The position numbers and the translations under genes are program-made. A stretch of DNA of 64,000 bases. Source: Alloscardovia theropitheci. GTDB lineage: Bacteria; Actinomycetota; Actinomycetes; Actinomycetales; Bifidobacteriaceae. The stretch spans positions 1-64,000 of the forward strand of contig NZ_RXLP01000004.1 in NCBI RefSeq assembly GCF_004332295.1, in the 5' to 3' direction. The notes under the pieces are model-generated. The model was not told where the DNA came from. It was given only the letters and a program-made list of their open reading frames with translations, and made no database searches. Shown piece after piece: positions 1-8,233 of this stretch. Within the stretch, counting starts at the first letter, position 1; every line of letters starts with the position of its first letter.

Positions 1-1
1 G

Positions 2-643
2 TCAGTATTGATGGCTAAAGCCATGAATAGACCATTATCGTCTGTGCTTCTCGGTGGCTTTGGTGACACAGGAACCGACAGAGGATCGGGTGAGGGCTCT
101 CAAGGCACTATGCGCGAAACAACTGCTGATGATGTCGCTGTACAGCTTGTATACGCAGATAAGGTTGTTTTTGTACCAGGATTTGGGCTTGCTCAGGCTC
201 AAGCGCAACGTGAGCTAGCAGATTTGGGACAATTACTTGAAGAACGAGGAATTGAAGTATCCTATGCGATTCATCCTGTTGCCGGTCGAATGCCTGGACA
301 TATGAATGTGCTTCTTGCTGAGGCGAATGTGCCATATGAGCAACTAGTAGATCTTGATGATATTAATCCTCAATTCCCATCAACATCAGTGTCTCTTGTC
401 GTAGGTGCAAATGATGTCACAAATCCTGCAGCCCGCAAACCGGGAACAGCAGTTTCAGGTATGCCTATTCTTGATGTTGATAAATCTCAAAGCACAGTTG
501 TTATAAAGCGAGGTCGTGGTCGCGGTTATGCGGGCATTGATAACGAATTGTATTTCGATCCTAATACTCAGATGCTTTTTGGTGATGCAAAAGCACAGTT
601 GCAAAGCATTATCGCAGCAGTTAAGGAGCTGATTGCTGAGTAA
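2..643 (+). CDS. pntB: NAD(P) transhydrogenase subunit beta, 3' end (partial)
   Basis: This is the C-terminal ~213 residues of the beta subunit of the proton-translocating NAD(P)+ transhydrogenase, a membrane enzyme that passes hydride between NADH and NADP+ coupled to proton movement. The reading frame is open from the window edge, so the start lies upstream. What is visible is the end of the last membrane segment and then the NADP(H)-binding dIII domain. It has the fingerprint VPGFGLAQAQAQ, then HPVAGRMPGHMNVLLAEA, the VGANDVTNPAA loop and the RGRGRGYAG and LFGDAK segments near the end, all typical of PntB dIII. The preceding pntA genes should lie just outside the window. A strong bidirectional hairpin follows. 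Confidence 0.95.
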   Translation, partial: SVLMAKAMNRPLSSVLLGGFGDTGTDRGSGEGSQGTMRETTADDVAVQLVYADKVVFVPGFGLAQAQAQRELADLGQLLEERGIEVSYAIHPVAGRMPGHMNVLLAEANVPYEQLVDLDDINPQFPSTSVSLVVGANDVTNPAARKPGTAVSGMPILDVDKSQSTVVIKRGRGRGYAGIDNELYFDPNTQMLFGDAKAQLQSIIAAVKELIAE

Positions 644-671
644 AATCGCTTTGCGAAGTATGTGAAATAAT

Positions 672-717
672 ACATGTGTGGTACGAAAATTAAGTTTAAT
701 TTCCGTACCACACATGT
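672..717. terminator. Bidirectional hairpin between convergent genes
   Basis: A perfect 14-bp inverted repeat (672-685 with 704-717) continues after one mismatch as an inner 5-bp stem (687-691 with 698-702). It sits between pntB and the convergent lipase-like gene and can end transcription from both sides. There is no long U tract. Confidence 0.7.
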
Positions 718-747
718 TATAAATTGCATAAGTGATATCCTGAGTTT

Positions 748-2025
748 TTATGGTATGAGTTGCTGTTGTTGTTTCATAACTTCTTCGCGGTAGTCAGGTA
801 GCTCAGGAGTTGATAAATCACCTGTTAATCTATTGATTGCATGTGATAATGTGGTATCAGCATTCATCGCGGCTTGTGTAGCCTGATTCATATGAGTTTG
901 TATATCTTCGAATTTTTCTCTTAATAATTCTACTCTAGCCATGTCGGGCTCACTCTCGGCTTCAAATCGTAATGAAAGTTGTGTAGCTCTTAAACCACGA
1001 TTAGTTATGACTGCATCAATCTCTCCAGAAGACAGGTGAGGTAATTGAGCTTTCATTTGATTAATTGCATCGTTAATAGTTGAAAATATATCTGAGTCGA
1101 TACGATTTTTAAGATTAGTCATGTCGTTGTGTAAGGTACTTACATCGGCGGCAAGTGCTTGACCAACATACTGAGTCTGTACAAAATCCATAACAAACTT
1201 CCCCTGAGCTGAAGTGGCTTCATGAGGATGCCTTTGGCGATATTCATCAATAATATTCTTCATCTGATTAAAATCAGGTCTCGTGGTAGCAAGACTTCCA
1301 TCATCGTTCCACTGGTAACCACCCCACATATGTTGAGCAAATTCTGCCATTTCTATGGGGTTTACCCAGTGAGAATTTACTATGTGAAGTGTACCAACAA
1401 CAGATAGAGAATTATCATATCCTTGCACGACGATGTCTTTAAAATCAATGTAATTGTGGATTTTATTATTTAATTTCCGTAAATTCTTCCGTTGAGTATC
1501 AGTCAAAGAATTGTAAACGTTTGGACCTTCATATACGTGAGCACTGTCGATACGCGAAGGATCAGCAACGTTAGCTAGCGCATATTGAGCATTCATAGAT
1601 CCGAGCGAATGACCGTATATATCAAAATGTGCTCGAGGATGGTCGCGCATAATCTTATTGAGCTCGTCAGAAGCGGATTTAAGCTGTGGTGTGACTGCTT
1701 TCTTATGAGCACTGATATTCTTTGCTATGGGTAAATCGTTATCAATCCAGTCCTTCTTAGCGTTATCTGTAAAAGAGAAAGGATTCTTAGAACCTTGATA
1801 GAGTACTGTGTATTGGTTATCGGCAGTTTTAACGACATACATGTCTAAACCGGTTTTGTCATGGACTACTTTATCGAGAGTACCAAGAGTCTTTTTATCA
1901 GCACCTTGACCATATCGAACTAGCTTATGAAGTGAGCTCGGATTATCTAGACGACTTTCATATTCTAATCGTGCAATAAGTACATGATCAAATTCTGACA
2001 CTTGTTTGTCATTTTGTATCAGCAT
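748..2025 (-). CDS. Lipase-fold protein with helical C-terminal half, possible type VII secretion effector
   Basis: The N-terminal half looks like an alpha/beta hydrolase of the class 3 lipase type. It has YQGS, then the nucleophile elbow GHSLG (Ser about residue 140 from the chosen start), a likely acidic residue in NYIDFKDIV, and a candidate catalytic His in QHMWGGY. The last ~140 residues are Gln/Asp/Asn-rich and predicted helical with heptad character. There is no signal peptide or membrane segment. Upstream in the same direction lie a broken and an intact DUF1310-like gene and two small helical proteins. That layout (small helical partners, membrane-anchored partner, lipase with helical C-terminus) resembles the staphylococcal TslA-type effectors with reversed LXG order; this is inference. 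The start is uncertain: no candidate has a good Shine-Dalgarno. The Met used (ATG ending at 2025) overlaps the end of the upstream pseudogene; an in-frame ATG exists at 2058. Confidence 0.7.
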   Translation of the reverse strand: MLIQNDKQVSEFDHVLIARLEYESRLDNPSSLHKLVRYGQGADKKTLGTLDKVVHDKTGLDMYVVKTADNQYTVLYQGSKNPFSFTDNAKKDWIDNDLPIAKNISAHKKAVTPQLKSASDELNKIMRDHPRAHFDIYGHSLGSMNAQYALANVADPSRIDSAHVYEGPNVYNSLTDTQRKNLRKLNNKIHNYIDFKDIVVQGYDNSLSVVGTLHIVNSHWVNPIEMAEFAQHMWGGYQWNDDGSLATTRPDFNQMKNIIDEYRQRHPHEATSAQGKFVMDFVQTQYVGQALAADVSTLHNDMTNLKNRIDSDIFSTINDAINQMKAQLPHLSSGEIDAVITNRGLRATQLSLRFEAESEPDMARVELLREKFEDIQTHMNQATQAAMNADTTLSHAINRLTGDLSTPELPDYREEVMKQQQQLIP

Positions 2026-2439
2026 CCTTGAAAACACCAAGATGAACATAAAGATCATCGGCTTTTGATGATAACCCCATTAAACTGATTTGAAGGTTAT
2101 TGTCAGTTCCATCCTTAGTAAGAATCATATCCACTTGTAGTTCTGAATCATCATTTAACTCGATGGTGAACATAATACCTCCCATCGGATTGTGCTCAAT
2201 GGTATTTGCTAATACTTTATATGATTTAATTTGTGCATCCTGGCTAAATGCGTTCGACTCAACAGATTTTAAATCTTGTTTTATAAGGCTTGTGCCTCTT
2301 GTGGTCCCATGACGATGCTATACATGTATGTCTGCTCGCTGAGTTGGAAGATGCCCACTGTACTGACCAGTCCTATAATGATGAGAATGATAACGGATAA
2401 GACGCGATGATGATGCGCGAAATATTTAAAAGACTGCAT
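2009..2439 (-). pseudogene. Frameshifted DUF1310-like protein (second copy)
   Basis: Reading the minus strand from the ATG at 2439 gives MQSFKYFAHHHRVLSVII and onward, nearly identical over the first ~50 residues to the intact gene at 2581-2991. The frame then meets a stop because two extra bases (CT on the plus strand, near 2297-2300) are present relative to the intact copy. Skipping them restores a full-length frame with IKSYKVLANTIEHNPMGGIM, the hallmark of the family, ending at TGA 2009. The C-terminal part has diverged (about half the residues differ), so this is an old duplicate with a conserved 5' end, perhaps kept by gene conversion. The end of the restored frame overlaps the lipase-like gene. 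It could be a true pseudogene or a sequencing indel. Confidence 0.75.
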
Positions 2440-2441
2440 TA
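2283..2441. repeat. Direct repeat copy 1 (5' part of DUF1310-like gene)
   Basis: About 157 bp matching 2837-2993 with only a handful of substitutions and one 2-bp insertion. It covers the N-terminal coding region of the paired DUF1310-like genes. Recombination between the copies would delete about 554 bp. Confidence 0.8.
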
Positions 2442-2580
2442 TTACTCGCTTCTGTGATTATTTTTTTAACGTTTATATCTAATATTCTTCATTGTGGGAT
2501 AACCCTGCAAACGGTATCCTCTTCCCACTTCCTTGAACATGACCCGTTAGCTTAAGTTATCAGATCAAAAATGTACATTT

Positions 2581-2991
2581 CTAGTCGGTTTTAAGTTGCT
2601 TATATAATTTTTCTACCTGAGGATATGTGAATGTTTCACGAACATAAAGTTCGCTCGCCTGGTTGTTCTTTTCAAAAGCAATGCCCATTATCAGGTTTGA
2701 ATCGTTATTGAGCTCAATCCTCGCCATAATTCCTCCCATAGGGTTGTGTTCTATAGTTTTGGTGAGGACTCGGTATGATTTGATTTTTCCTTGCGGGGTG
2801 AATGCGTTGGGGTCGTCATTTTTTAACATGTCTTCGATAAGGCTTGTGCCTTGTGGTCCCATGACGATGCTATACATGTATGTTTGCTCGCTGAGTTGGA
2901 AGATGCCCACTGTACTGACCAGTCCTATAATGATGAGAATGATAACGGATAAGACGCGATGATGGTGTGCGAAATGTTTGAAAGCTTTCAT
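2581..2991 (-). CDS. DUF1310-like membrane-anchored protein, possible immunity protein
   Basis: A 136-residue protein with one N-terminal membrane segment (residues about 14-33, VLSVIILIIIGLVSTVGIF) and an extracytoplasmic domain. The domain carries AFTPQGKIKSYRVLTKTIE followed by HNPMGGIM, which I recognise as the signature of the DUF1310 family of Firmicutes. It begins with an ATG that overlaps the stop of the preceding small gene (TAATG), so the two are translationally coupled. DUF1310 has no proven function that I know. Because it is duplicated next to a putative secreted lipase and anchored on the outer face of the membrane, a protective (immunity) role is a reasonable guess. Confidence 0.75.
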   Translation of the reverse strand: MKAFKHFAHHHRVLSVIILIIIGLVSTVGIFQLSEQTYMYSIVMGPQGTSLIEDMLKNDDPNAFTPQGKIKSYRVLTKTIEHNPMGGIMARIELNNDSNLIMGIAFEKNNQASELYVRETFTYPQVEKLYKQLKTD

Positions 2992-2993
2992 TA
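2837..2993. repeat. Direct repeat copy 2 (5' part of DUF1310-like gene)
   Basis: Partner of the repeat at 2283-2441. The pair shares the membrane-anchor coding region and the MYSIVMGPQ segment. Confidence 0.8.
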
Positions 2994-3293
2994 CTTACCG
3001 CCTATTCCATCAAAATCTGACAGGTATTTATTGATTTGTTGTTCGAGTTCCTGAGAGAATTTTCCATGAACAGCTTCACTAAGATGTGCTTTATCAGATG
3101 AGAGCTGATTCTTTGCGTTGTGGGCAAGCAAATGTGCTTCGGATTTGAATTTTCGAACCCGTGAATTGTAGCAGCGTTCAAGTGTATCTAAATAATATTT
3201 CAGAAGTTGGTGTTCTGCTTGAGTTAGCCCTGGTGGGATGTACGAGTTAGAATCATGTTCTGAGGAATCGTGGTTAAGATTAAGCGATGACAT
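2991..3293 (-). CDS. Small helical protein, possible effector partner
   Basis: A 100-residue soluble protein of unknown function. After a polar N-terminus (NHDSSEHDSNSYIPPG) it is one long predicted helical region (LTQAEHQLLKYYLDTLERCY onward) with no Cys motif, signal or membrane segment. The ATG at 3293 is preferred over the TTG at 3305 because a GGGAG Shine-Dalgarno sits 5 nt before it. It begins 2 nt after the stop of the 125-residue gene and its own stop overlaps the ATG of the DUF1310-like gene, so these three form one operon. Size and position suit the small WXG-like/Lap-like partners that accompany LXG-type effectors, but I see no clear WXG motif. Confidence 0.65.
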   Translation of the reverse strand: MSSLNLNHDSSEHDSNSYIPPGLTQAEHQLLKYYLDTLERCYNSRVRKFKSEAHLLAHNAKNQLSSDKAHLSEAVHGKFSQELEQQINKYLSDFDGIGGK

Positions 3294-3295
3294 AT

Positions 3296-3673
3296 TTACT
3301 CCCAACTTGTTGTAGCATGACGTGAATATTTAATTTCTTCTATTTCTCTCAATGAATTACGATAATCTCTCGTAATTTCATCTTCTTCGTCGTCAAGCTC
3401 ATGAAGTGAGATGTGTATTCGCTTGTAGAGTTCATGCTGTGCCTCAGTAATGAGTCGAGAAACACTTCGTACATTATCAGCGCAATCGTTGTCACCGTAT
3501 TTGTCGTTAAATGCTGTAAACGCCTCGACCGCAACAGTTAAATCATTGTATGTGCGAAAACGTTCAGCTAACAGAGCATCACGTTTTTCTTCGATAATAG
3601 CTTTGCGATTGTGATACTCAGCTTGTATATCGTCTTGAGTAAGCACCAAATCATCTCCTGATATAAACTTCAT
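3296..3673 (-). CDS. Small coiled-coil protein, possible effector partner
   Basis: A 125-residue, strongly charged and almost wholly helical protein: two long helices (about residues 13-50 and 70-118) with coiled-coil spacing, the second ending ELDDEEDEITRDYRNSLREI. This resembles the DUF3958-like small partners of LXG toxins in size and character, though the match is by general look only. It is the first gene of the minus-strand operon. The ATG at 3673 lacks a good ribosome site. A GTG at 3646 with AGGAG about 8 nt upstream is an alternative start that would shorten it by nine residues. Confidence 0.6.
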   Translation of the reverse strand: MKFISGDDLVLTQDDIQAEYHNRKAIIEEKRDALLAERFRTYNDLTVAVEAFTAFNDKYGDNDCADNVRSVSRLITEAQHELYKRIHISLHELDDEEDEITRDYRNSLREIEEIKYSRHATTSWE

Positions 3674-3738
3674 TCAGTTTATATCAATTGGTTTAATTTT
3701 TATAATTTAGTTGTCATTATGCGAACCAGGCAATTATT

Positions 3739-3766
3739 TTGTAAGTTCCGTACCTTTTGTTATGCT
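3739..3766 (+). promoter_or_regulatory. Probable promoter for rplY
   Basis: TTGTAA (3739-3744), a 16-bp spacer and TATGCT (3761-3766) preceded by TG at the extended -10 position. It would give a leader of about 110 nt before rplY, which contains a small GGGAG/CTCCC hairpin near 3787-3798. Confidence 0.45.
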
Positions 3767-3885
3767 TATACACGTTGCTTTGGCGAGGGGAGAACTCCCG
3801 TAATCGACTTGGCCCATCAGAGAATTTCTTATGTTTTTCTCCGCTGGTTTTCGAGTGTCCCAAAGCCAGATTTAAGGAGAATATT

Positions 3886-4473
3886 ATGGCAGATATCACT
3901 TTAACTGGTGAAGTTCGTGACGAGTTTGGTAAGGGTGCAGCACGCCGTATGCGCGTAGCAAACCTCATCCCTGCAACTGTTTATGCAGGTGGTGCAGAAC
4001 CTTCCTTCATTAAGCTTCCTGCAAAGGAAACTACTCTTGCACTTCGCCACACTAACGCTTTGTTTGAGATTAAGTTCGGCAATGAGTCCAAGATGGCAGT
4101 TGTTAAGGATATTCAGCGCAACCCAGTTAAGCGTACCGTTGAGCACGTTGACTTCTATGAAGTTAAGGCTGGCGAAAAGATTGTTGTTGATGTACCTGTA
4201 TTCGTAGAAGGTACTCCAAAGGGTGCAGCTGTTGCATTCGTTGATATTCAGGAAATGTCTATCAAGGCTGATGTAGCAAATCTTCCAGAGAAGATTGTTG
4301 TATCTGTAGACGGTCTCGTAGATGGCGATAAGGTTCTTGTTAAGGATGTTGTACTTCCTGAAGGTTCCGAACTTGCTATGGAAGATCTTGAAGAGCCTGT
4401 AGTGACACTTTCTGTTCCAGAAGGTGAAGGCGAAGCTGAAGAAGCTGAAGCTCCAGCAGCTGATGCTGAGTAA
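3886..4473 (+). CDS. rplY: 50S ribosomal protein L25 (Ctc/TL5 type)
   Basis: A 195-residue L25 protein that binds 5S rRNA in the large subunit's central protuberance. Residues 1-90 form the L25 domain (TLTGEVRDEFGKGAARRMR, then the RNPVKRTVEHVDFYEV end). Residues 95-180 form the beta-rich C-terminal TL5/Ctc domain, followed by a highly acidic Glu/Ala tail. The length fits the longer Ctc form used by Gram-positives. The ATG at 3886 is preceded by AAGGAG (3874-3879); the open frame runs farther upstream, but the family begins at this Met. It stands alone between the lipase cassette and ilvE. Confidence 0.97.
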   Translation: MADITLTGEVRDEFGKGAARRMRVANLIPATVYAGGAEPSFIKLPAKETTLALRHTNALFEIKFGNESKMAVVKDIQRNPVKRTVEHVDFYEVKAGEKIVVDVPVFVEGTPKGAAVAFVDIQEMSIKADVANLPEKIVVSVDGLVDGDKVLVKDVVLPEGSELAMEDLEEPVVTLSVPEGEGEAEEAEAPAADAE

Positions 4474-4491
4474 TTAACGTAGTTTTTTTAC

Positions 4492-4528
4492 AGGGCTCAC
4501 ATGGTACGATTTGTAACTTGTGAGCCCT
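4492..4528 (+). terminator. Hairpin after rplY
   Basis: The 10-bp stem AGGGCTCACA (4492-4501) pairs with 4519-4528, loop 17 nt. Only a weak T run follows. Confidence 0.55.
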
Positions 4529-4662
4529 TAACATACGTGACGGCTTATAAGAATCTATTCACTATGTGAAATATAGTGGCATTTACGCATGCAATGTGCG
4601 AAAGTAGTTACGGGCGTCACAAGCGCAAGAACAATGAAAAGATTTATCGTAATCGAGTGAAA

Positions 4663-5793
4663 ATGACGAATACAAATCATCACGATTCTGAATATGTTAA
4701 AGAGTTGGCAAGCAAATTTACTGTTTTGCCTAATGAAAACCGTGCTGCTGATGCAAAGCGTGAGCAGCTGATTGATAAGCCAGCATTTGGACAGATTTTC
4801 TCTGATTCCATGGCACACATGACATGGACTGCAGGCGAAGGCTGGTCAGATCGACGCATTGAGCCATATGGTCCTCTCAAGATGGATCCAGGCGCTTCTG
4901 TTTTGCACTATGCCCAAACCGTGTTTGAGGGTTTGAAGACATATCGTCATTCTGATGGATCCTTATGGTTGTTCCGTCCAGATGCGAATGCTGAACGCTT
5001 CCAAAATTCTGCTACACGTTTGGAATTGCCGACATTATCTGTTGACGATTTTATTGGCTCCGTGGCAGCCGTAGCTCGCGCAGACCATCAGTGGGTTCCA
5101 ACACGACATGACTATACGCTTTATATGCGCCCATTCATGTTTGCTTCCGAATCCTTCCTCGGCGTACGTCGCGCTAAAGAAGTGGAATACTGCGTTATAG
5201 CATCTCCTTCGGGACCGTATTTCCCTAATGGTGTGAAGCCTGTAAGCATTTGGGTTGAAGACACTTACTTCCGTACGGGTCCTGGTGGTACAGGTTTTGC
5301 TAAGTGTGGCGGCAATTACTCTGCATCTCTTGTAGGAGAGTATCGCGGTATCGAACAAGGCTGCGAACAGGTTTGCTTCGTTGATGCTGCAACAAAGACA
5401 TACTTGGAAGAACTTGGTGGAATGAATGTTTTCGCTGTTCATAAGGACGGTCATCTCGAAACCCCAAGTCTCAACGGAAATATACTTCCAGGCGTAACCC
5501 GTCGTTCAATCATCCAGATTGCTCAAGATGAGGGACATGATGTCGTAGAAAAGATGATTAAGCTCGACGACCTGCTTGAGGACATCAAGTCCGGTGAAAT
5601 TACTGAGGTATTTGCCTGTGGTACTGCAGCAATTGTTACACCAATCGGTCGCTTCAAGTCCGAAAAGTTTGACGTGGAAGTTAACAATCAAGCCGTTGGC
5701 GAATATACAGCTCATCTTCGTGAGCATCTCATGGGCATCCAATGGGGTGAAGTCGAAGACAAGTACAACTGGATGTGGAAGATTTCTGACTAA
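4663..5793 (+). CDS. ilvE: Branched-chain amino acid aminotransferase
   Basis: A 376-residue PLP enzyme of fold type IV that transfers amino groups between glutamate and the keto acids of Leu, Ile and Val. Recognisable are SVLHYAQTVFEGLKTYR near the substrate pocket, the PFMFASE and GPYFPNG segments, AKCGGNYSASL containing the PLP-binding lysine, and EELGGMNVFAV and the C-terminal CGTAAIVTPIG. The length matches the long actinobacterial/fungal-type IlvE. The start is uncertain: the ATG at 4663 fits the family N-terminus but has only a weak GAG before it; the frame is open upstream to a GTG at 4576. It appears to be a single gene ended by the palindrome at 5825-5857. Confidence 0.95.
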   Translation: MTNTNHHDSEYVKELASKFTVLPNENRAADAKREQLIDKPAFGQIFSDSMAHMTWTAGEGWSDRRIEPYGPLKMDPGASVLHYAQTVFEGLKTYRHSDGSLWLFRPDANAERFQNSATRLELPTLSVDDFIGSVAAVARADHQWVPTRHDYTLYMRPFMFASESFLGVRRAKEVEYCVIASPSGPYFPNGVKPVSIWVEDTYFRTGPGGTGFAKCGGNYSASLVGEYRGIEQGCEQVCFVDAATKTYLEELGGMNVFAVHKDGHLETPSLNGNILPGVTRRSIIQIAQDEGHDVVEKMIKLDDLLEDIKSGEITEVFACGTAAIVTPIGRFKSEKFDVEVNNQAVGEYTAHLREHLMGIQWGEVEDKYNWMWKISD

Positions 5794-5824
5794 TGAGTAG
5801 GATATTGAAATAGTTCACGTGCAA

Positions 5825-5857
5825 ATATGGCTAGCTTCGTGATGAAGCTAGCCATAT
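5825..5857. terminator. Perfect palindromic hairpin after ilvE
   Basis: A 14-bp perfect stem (5825-5838 with 5844-5857) around a 5-nt loop. No U tract follows, so it may be a terminator or a 3'-stabilising element. Confidence 0.5.
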
Positions 5858-5950
5858 GCATATGTGAGTTCGGATTCATTGGTATAGTAATAGACGATAT
5901 TAATGAGAGATATACAAAAGATATATATAATCTTTGGGAGATTGACAAGA

Positions 5951-7708
5951 GTGCAAAAAAGTTTCTCGAAAATTTGTCATACAGTTGCACAAGCTTTTTC
6001 CATAGCTGCGTGGAGTTTACAGACCTTCATCTTGTCCATCTTATTTTTCTTGTCGATCTGTTTCACGGTTACATTTAAGCGTCGCGGGCTTCAACTCGAC
6101 CATATTACTGAGCGAGTTCATTATAATTTTCGCTTTCCATCTCAAATGTTTCTTTTAGGAACGATTGTCTTTGGACTTATACTTATCTTTTTTGCTGGGC
6201 AACTGTCTAAATTGCCTCGTCGAAAGATGCTCATCGCCTTGCTTATTTACGTTTTTATCGTCCAAATCATATGGATCTGTGCCCTGGGGCTGATTAGTTA
6301 TGCATATCAAGATACACGAAGTCTTATTGATGCAGCGACTTTCCTCCTTAAGGGTGATGTAGGCAAATTTGATCCTGCATACTGTCCACAAGGCACTGTC
6401 GATTCATCCTGCATAGCTCGACATATTCCAAGCCCTCATCGTTATATGTCGTACTATCCTTTCCAAAGCGGGCCATTGCTATGGTTCGTCCTTGTATTTG
6501 CGCTTTTTGGCATCAATAACCTCATAGCATTCCAAATTGTTAACGTTATAGCGATTACAGGTCTTGTAGCTATACTGTGGCGTTTAGGTTCTCATCTGAA
6601 ACTTAAGAATACTGGCTTTGCGGCGTATAGTCTTCTCGTAGCTACATGTGTTCCATTGCTTATGTTCTGTGCTTTTGTCTACCCAAATGCAGTTGGATTC
6701 GCGATTACTGTCGCCGGCATAGGAATAATTGCCGAAGCTGTTCGCATGGAGAAGACATGGAAAAGTCTGCTTACTCTTGCTATTGGATTTGCGATTAGCG
6801 GAATTGGTATTGTCTTTAAATCGACTTTCCAGATTATTATATTGGCAGCTATCGCGGCTATGGTGATTACGGTTTTGTATAATCATCGATTCTGGCAATT
6901 AGGTGCATCAATTATCTTTGCTGCTGGTTCATTTGGAATATCGAAGCTTCCTACTGTAATCGTTGAACACTGGACCGGACAGAACTTTGGTAAGGGATTA
7001 CCAATGATTTCTTGGATTGCTATCGGTCTGGGGGAGAAAGAAGATCGAGGAGCAGGATGGTGGACTGGCTTTGCATTACGTGCTTTTAAAGAGACAAATA
7101 ACAATTATGATGCCCAGGTCCATATTTCACGAGATTTCATTCATCAACGAATCGAACAATTTACATCTCACCCTGACGATGGCTTACGCTTCTTTACAGC
7201 TAAATTAAGCTCTGAATGGGCTGAACCAACTTTCATGACAGGATTGTATTCCAAGCAAGGCACGTCATGGCTGGGTTTCCACGGTTTAGCAAACTTTATT
7301 CTCACTGGTACGGGGACGCCATATGTAATTGCTTTTGAAAATATTTCGCAAACAGTCGTGTATTTATTTTCGATCATTGGTTGCGCTGCTTTTATGCGAT
7401 CTCATGTACGTGATTTAACTCAAGGGGCTCGCTTTGCACAGAATAGATTTGTACAGAGCAAAACTACCGAAAATAATAGTAGTCTAATTCAACAGCGCTC
7501 TAGTTCAGAAGTCTTTACTCAATCCGTACTTTCTATATCATTTATTGGCGGATTTTTGTGCTTCACTTTGTGGGAAGCTAAAGGTATTTATACGTTACCG
7601 TTCTACATTCTTCTTTTCCCAATAGCCGCGCGTGGAATTGAATCATGTATTGATTGGGTGTCGAAAGACAAAATTCCTGAAAAGATTAAGATATCAGAGC
7701 ATGAGTAA
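5951..7708 (+). CDS. Multi-pass membrane protein, GT-C glycosyltransferase-like
   Basis: A ~585-residue integral membrane protein with about 11-13 hydrophobic segments spread over its length. A long first loop holds DTRSLIDAATFLLKGDVGKF, then HRYMSYYPFQSGPLLWF. A second large outside-facing loop follows WTGQNFGKGLPMISWIAIGL, and the last helix carries EAKGIYTLPFYILLFPIA. The Asp in the first loop and the closing helix are reminiscent of GT-C polyprenyl-phosphate-sugar transferases (PMT/ArnT clan), but I cannot name the substrate. The GTG at 5951 is used because GGGAG lies 10 nt before it; an ATG at 5903 in frame is the alternative and lacks a ribosome site. It stands alone between ilvE and rpsT with no sugar-pathway neighbours. 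Confidence 0.75.
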   Translation: MQKSFSKICHTVAQAFSIAAWSLQTFILSILFFLSICFTVTFKRRGLQLDHITERVHYNFRFPSQMFLLGTIVFGLILIFFAGQLSKLPRRKMLIALLIYVFIVQIIWICALGLISYAYQDTRSLIDAATFLLKGDVGKFDPAYCPQGTVDSSCIARHIPSPHRYMSYYPFQSGPLLWFVLVFALFGINNLIAFQIVNVIAITGLVAILWRLGSHLKLKNTGFAAYSLLVATCVPLLMFCAFVYPNAVGFAITVAGIGIIAEAVRMEKTWKSLLTLAIGFAISGIGIVFKSTFQIIILAAIAAMVITVLYNHRFWQLGASIIFAAGSFGISKLPTVIVEHWTGQNFGKGLPMISWIAIGLGEKEDRGAGWWTGFALRAFKETNNNYDAQVHISRDFIHQRIEQFTSHPDDGLRFFTAKLSSEWAEPTFMTGLYSKQGTSWLGFHGLANFILTGTGTPYVIAFENISQTVVYLFSIIGCAAFMRSHVRDLTQGARFAQNRFVQSKTTENNSSLIQQRSSSEVFTQSVLSISFIGGFLCFTLWEAKGIYTLPFYILLFPIAARGIESCIDWVSKDKIPEKIKISEHE

Positions 7709-7804
7709 CATGCGCATTGTTATTTACGTAGGATTTGATTATATAGGTATTTTTGACGGGTACTAATCGATAATTTTATGTAAGACGATTCTAGCAAGAC
7801 ATAA

Positions 7805-7847
7805 AAGTTGTCCCTCACACGCCGAATAGGCAAGTGAGGGACAACTT
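7805..7847. terminator. Terminator shared by the membrane protein gene and rpsT
   Basis: The perfect 14-bp stem 7805-7818/7834-7847 with a 15-nt loop. On the minus strand it is followed by TTTTAT, so it is a good Rho-independent terminator for rpsT. Confidence 0.75.
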
Positions 7848-7867
7848 AAAAGCTCTAAGAATGAAGC

Positions 7868-8128
7868 TTACATTGCGTTGATAGCAAGAGCCAAAGCAGA
7901 TTTGCGGTTTGCTGCTTGATTCTTGTGGATAACACCATGACCAGCTGCTTTGTCAAGCTTCTGAGCAGCTACTGCGAATGCTGCTTGTGCTGCTGCCTTA
8001 TCGCCAGCTGCAATTGCTTCGCGGGTAGCGCGAACGGTGCGCTTCAACTGGCTCTTTACAGCCACGTTACGCTTATGTGCCTTCTCATTAGTGAGAACGC
8101 GCTTCTTCTGCGACTTAATATTTGCCAC
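7868..8128 (-). CDS. rpsT: 30S ribosomal protein S20
   Basis: An 86-residue, Lys/Arg/Ala-rich helical protein that binds 16S rRNA in the small subunit. It begins [18 protein letters not shown] and ends [18 protein letters not shown], both standard for S20. The start is GTG with GGAG 8 nt upstream. It is divergent from lepA, an arrangement common in actinobacteria. Confidence 0.97.
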   Translation of the reverse strand: MANIKSQKKRVLTNEKAHKRNVAVKSQLKRTVRATREAIAAGDKAAAQAAFAVAAQKLDKAAGHGVIHKNQAANRKSALALAINAM

Positions 8129-8233
8129 TTTTATTTCTCCAAACGTTTATTACACGGCATACAAGCCCTTATCATACCATGAGTCATGTAGAATTAAATG
8201 CAGCTAAGGAATAAAACATCAAGGAAGGCCCAT

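Noticed and set aside
5827-6078. Open frame overlapping the membrane protein gene start
   Set aside because: It lies in the wrong frame of the palindrome and membrane gene, with no family match or ribosome site.
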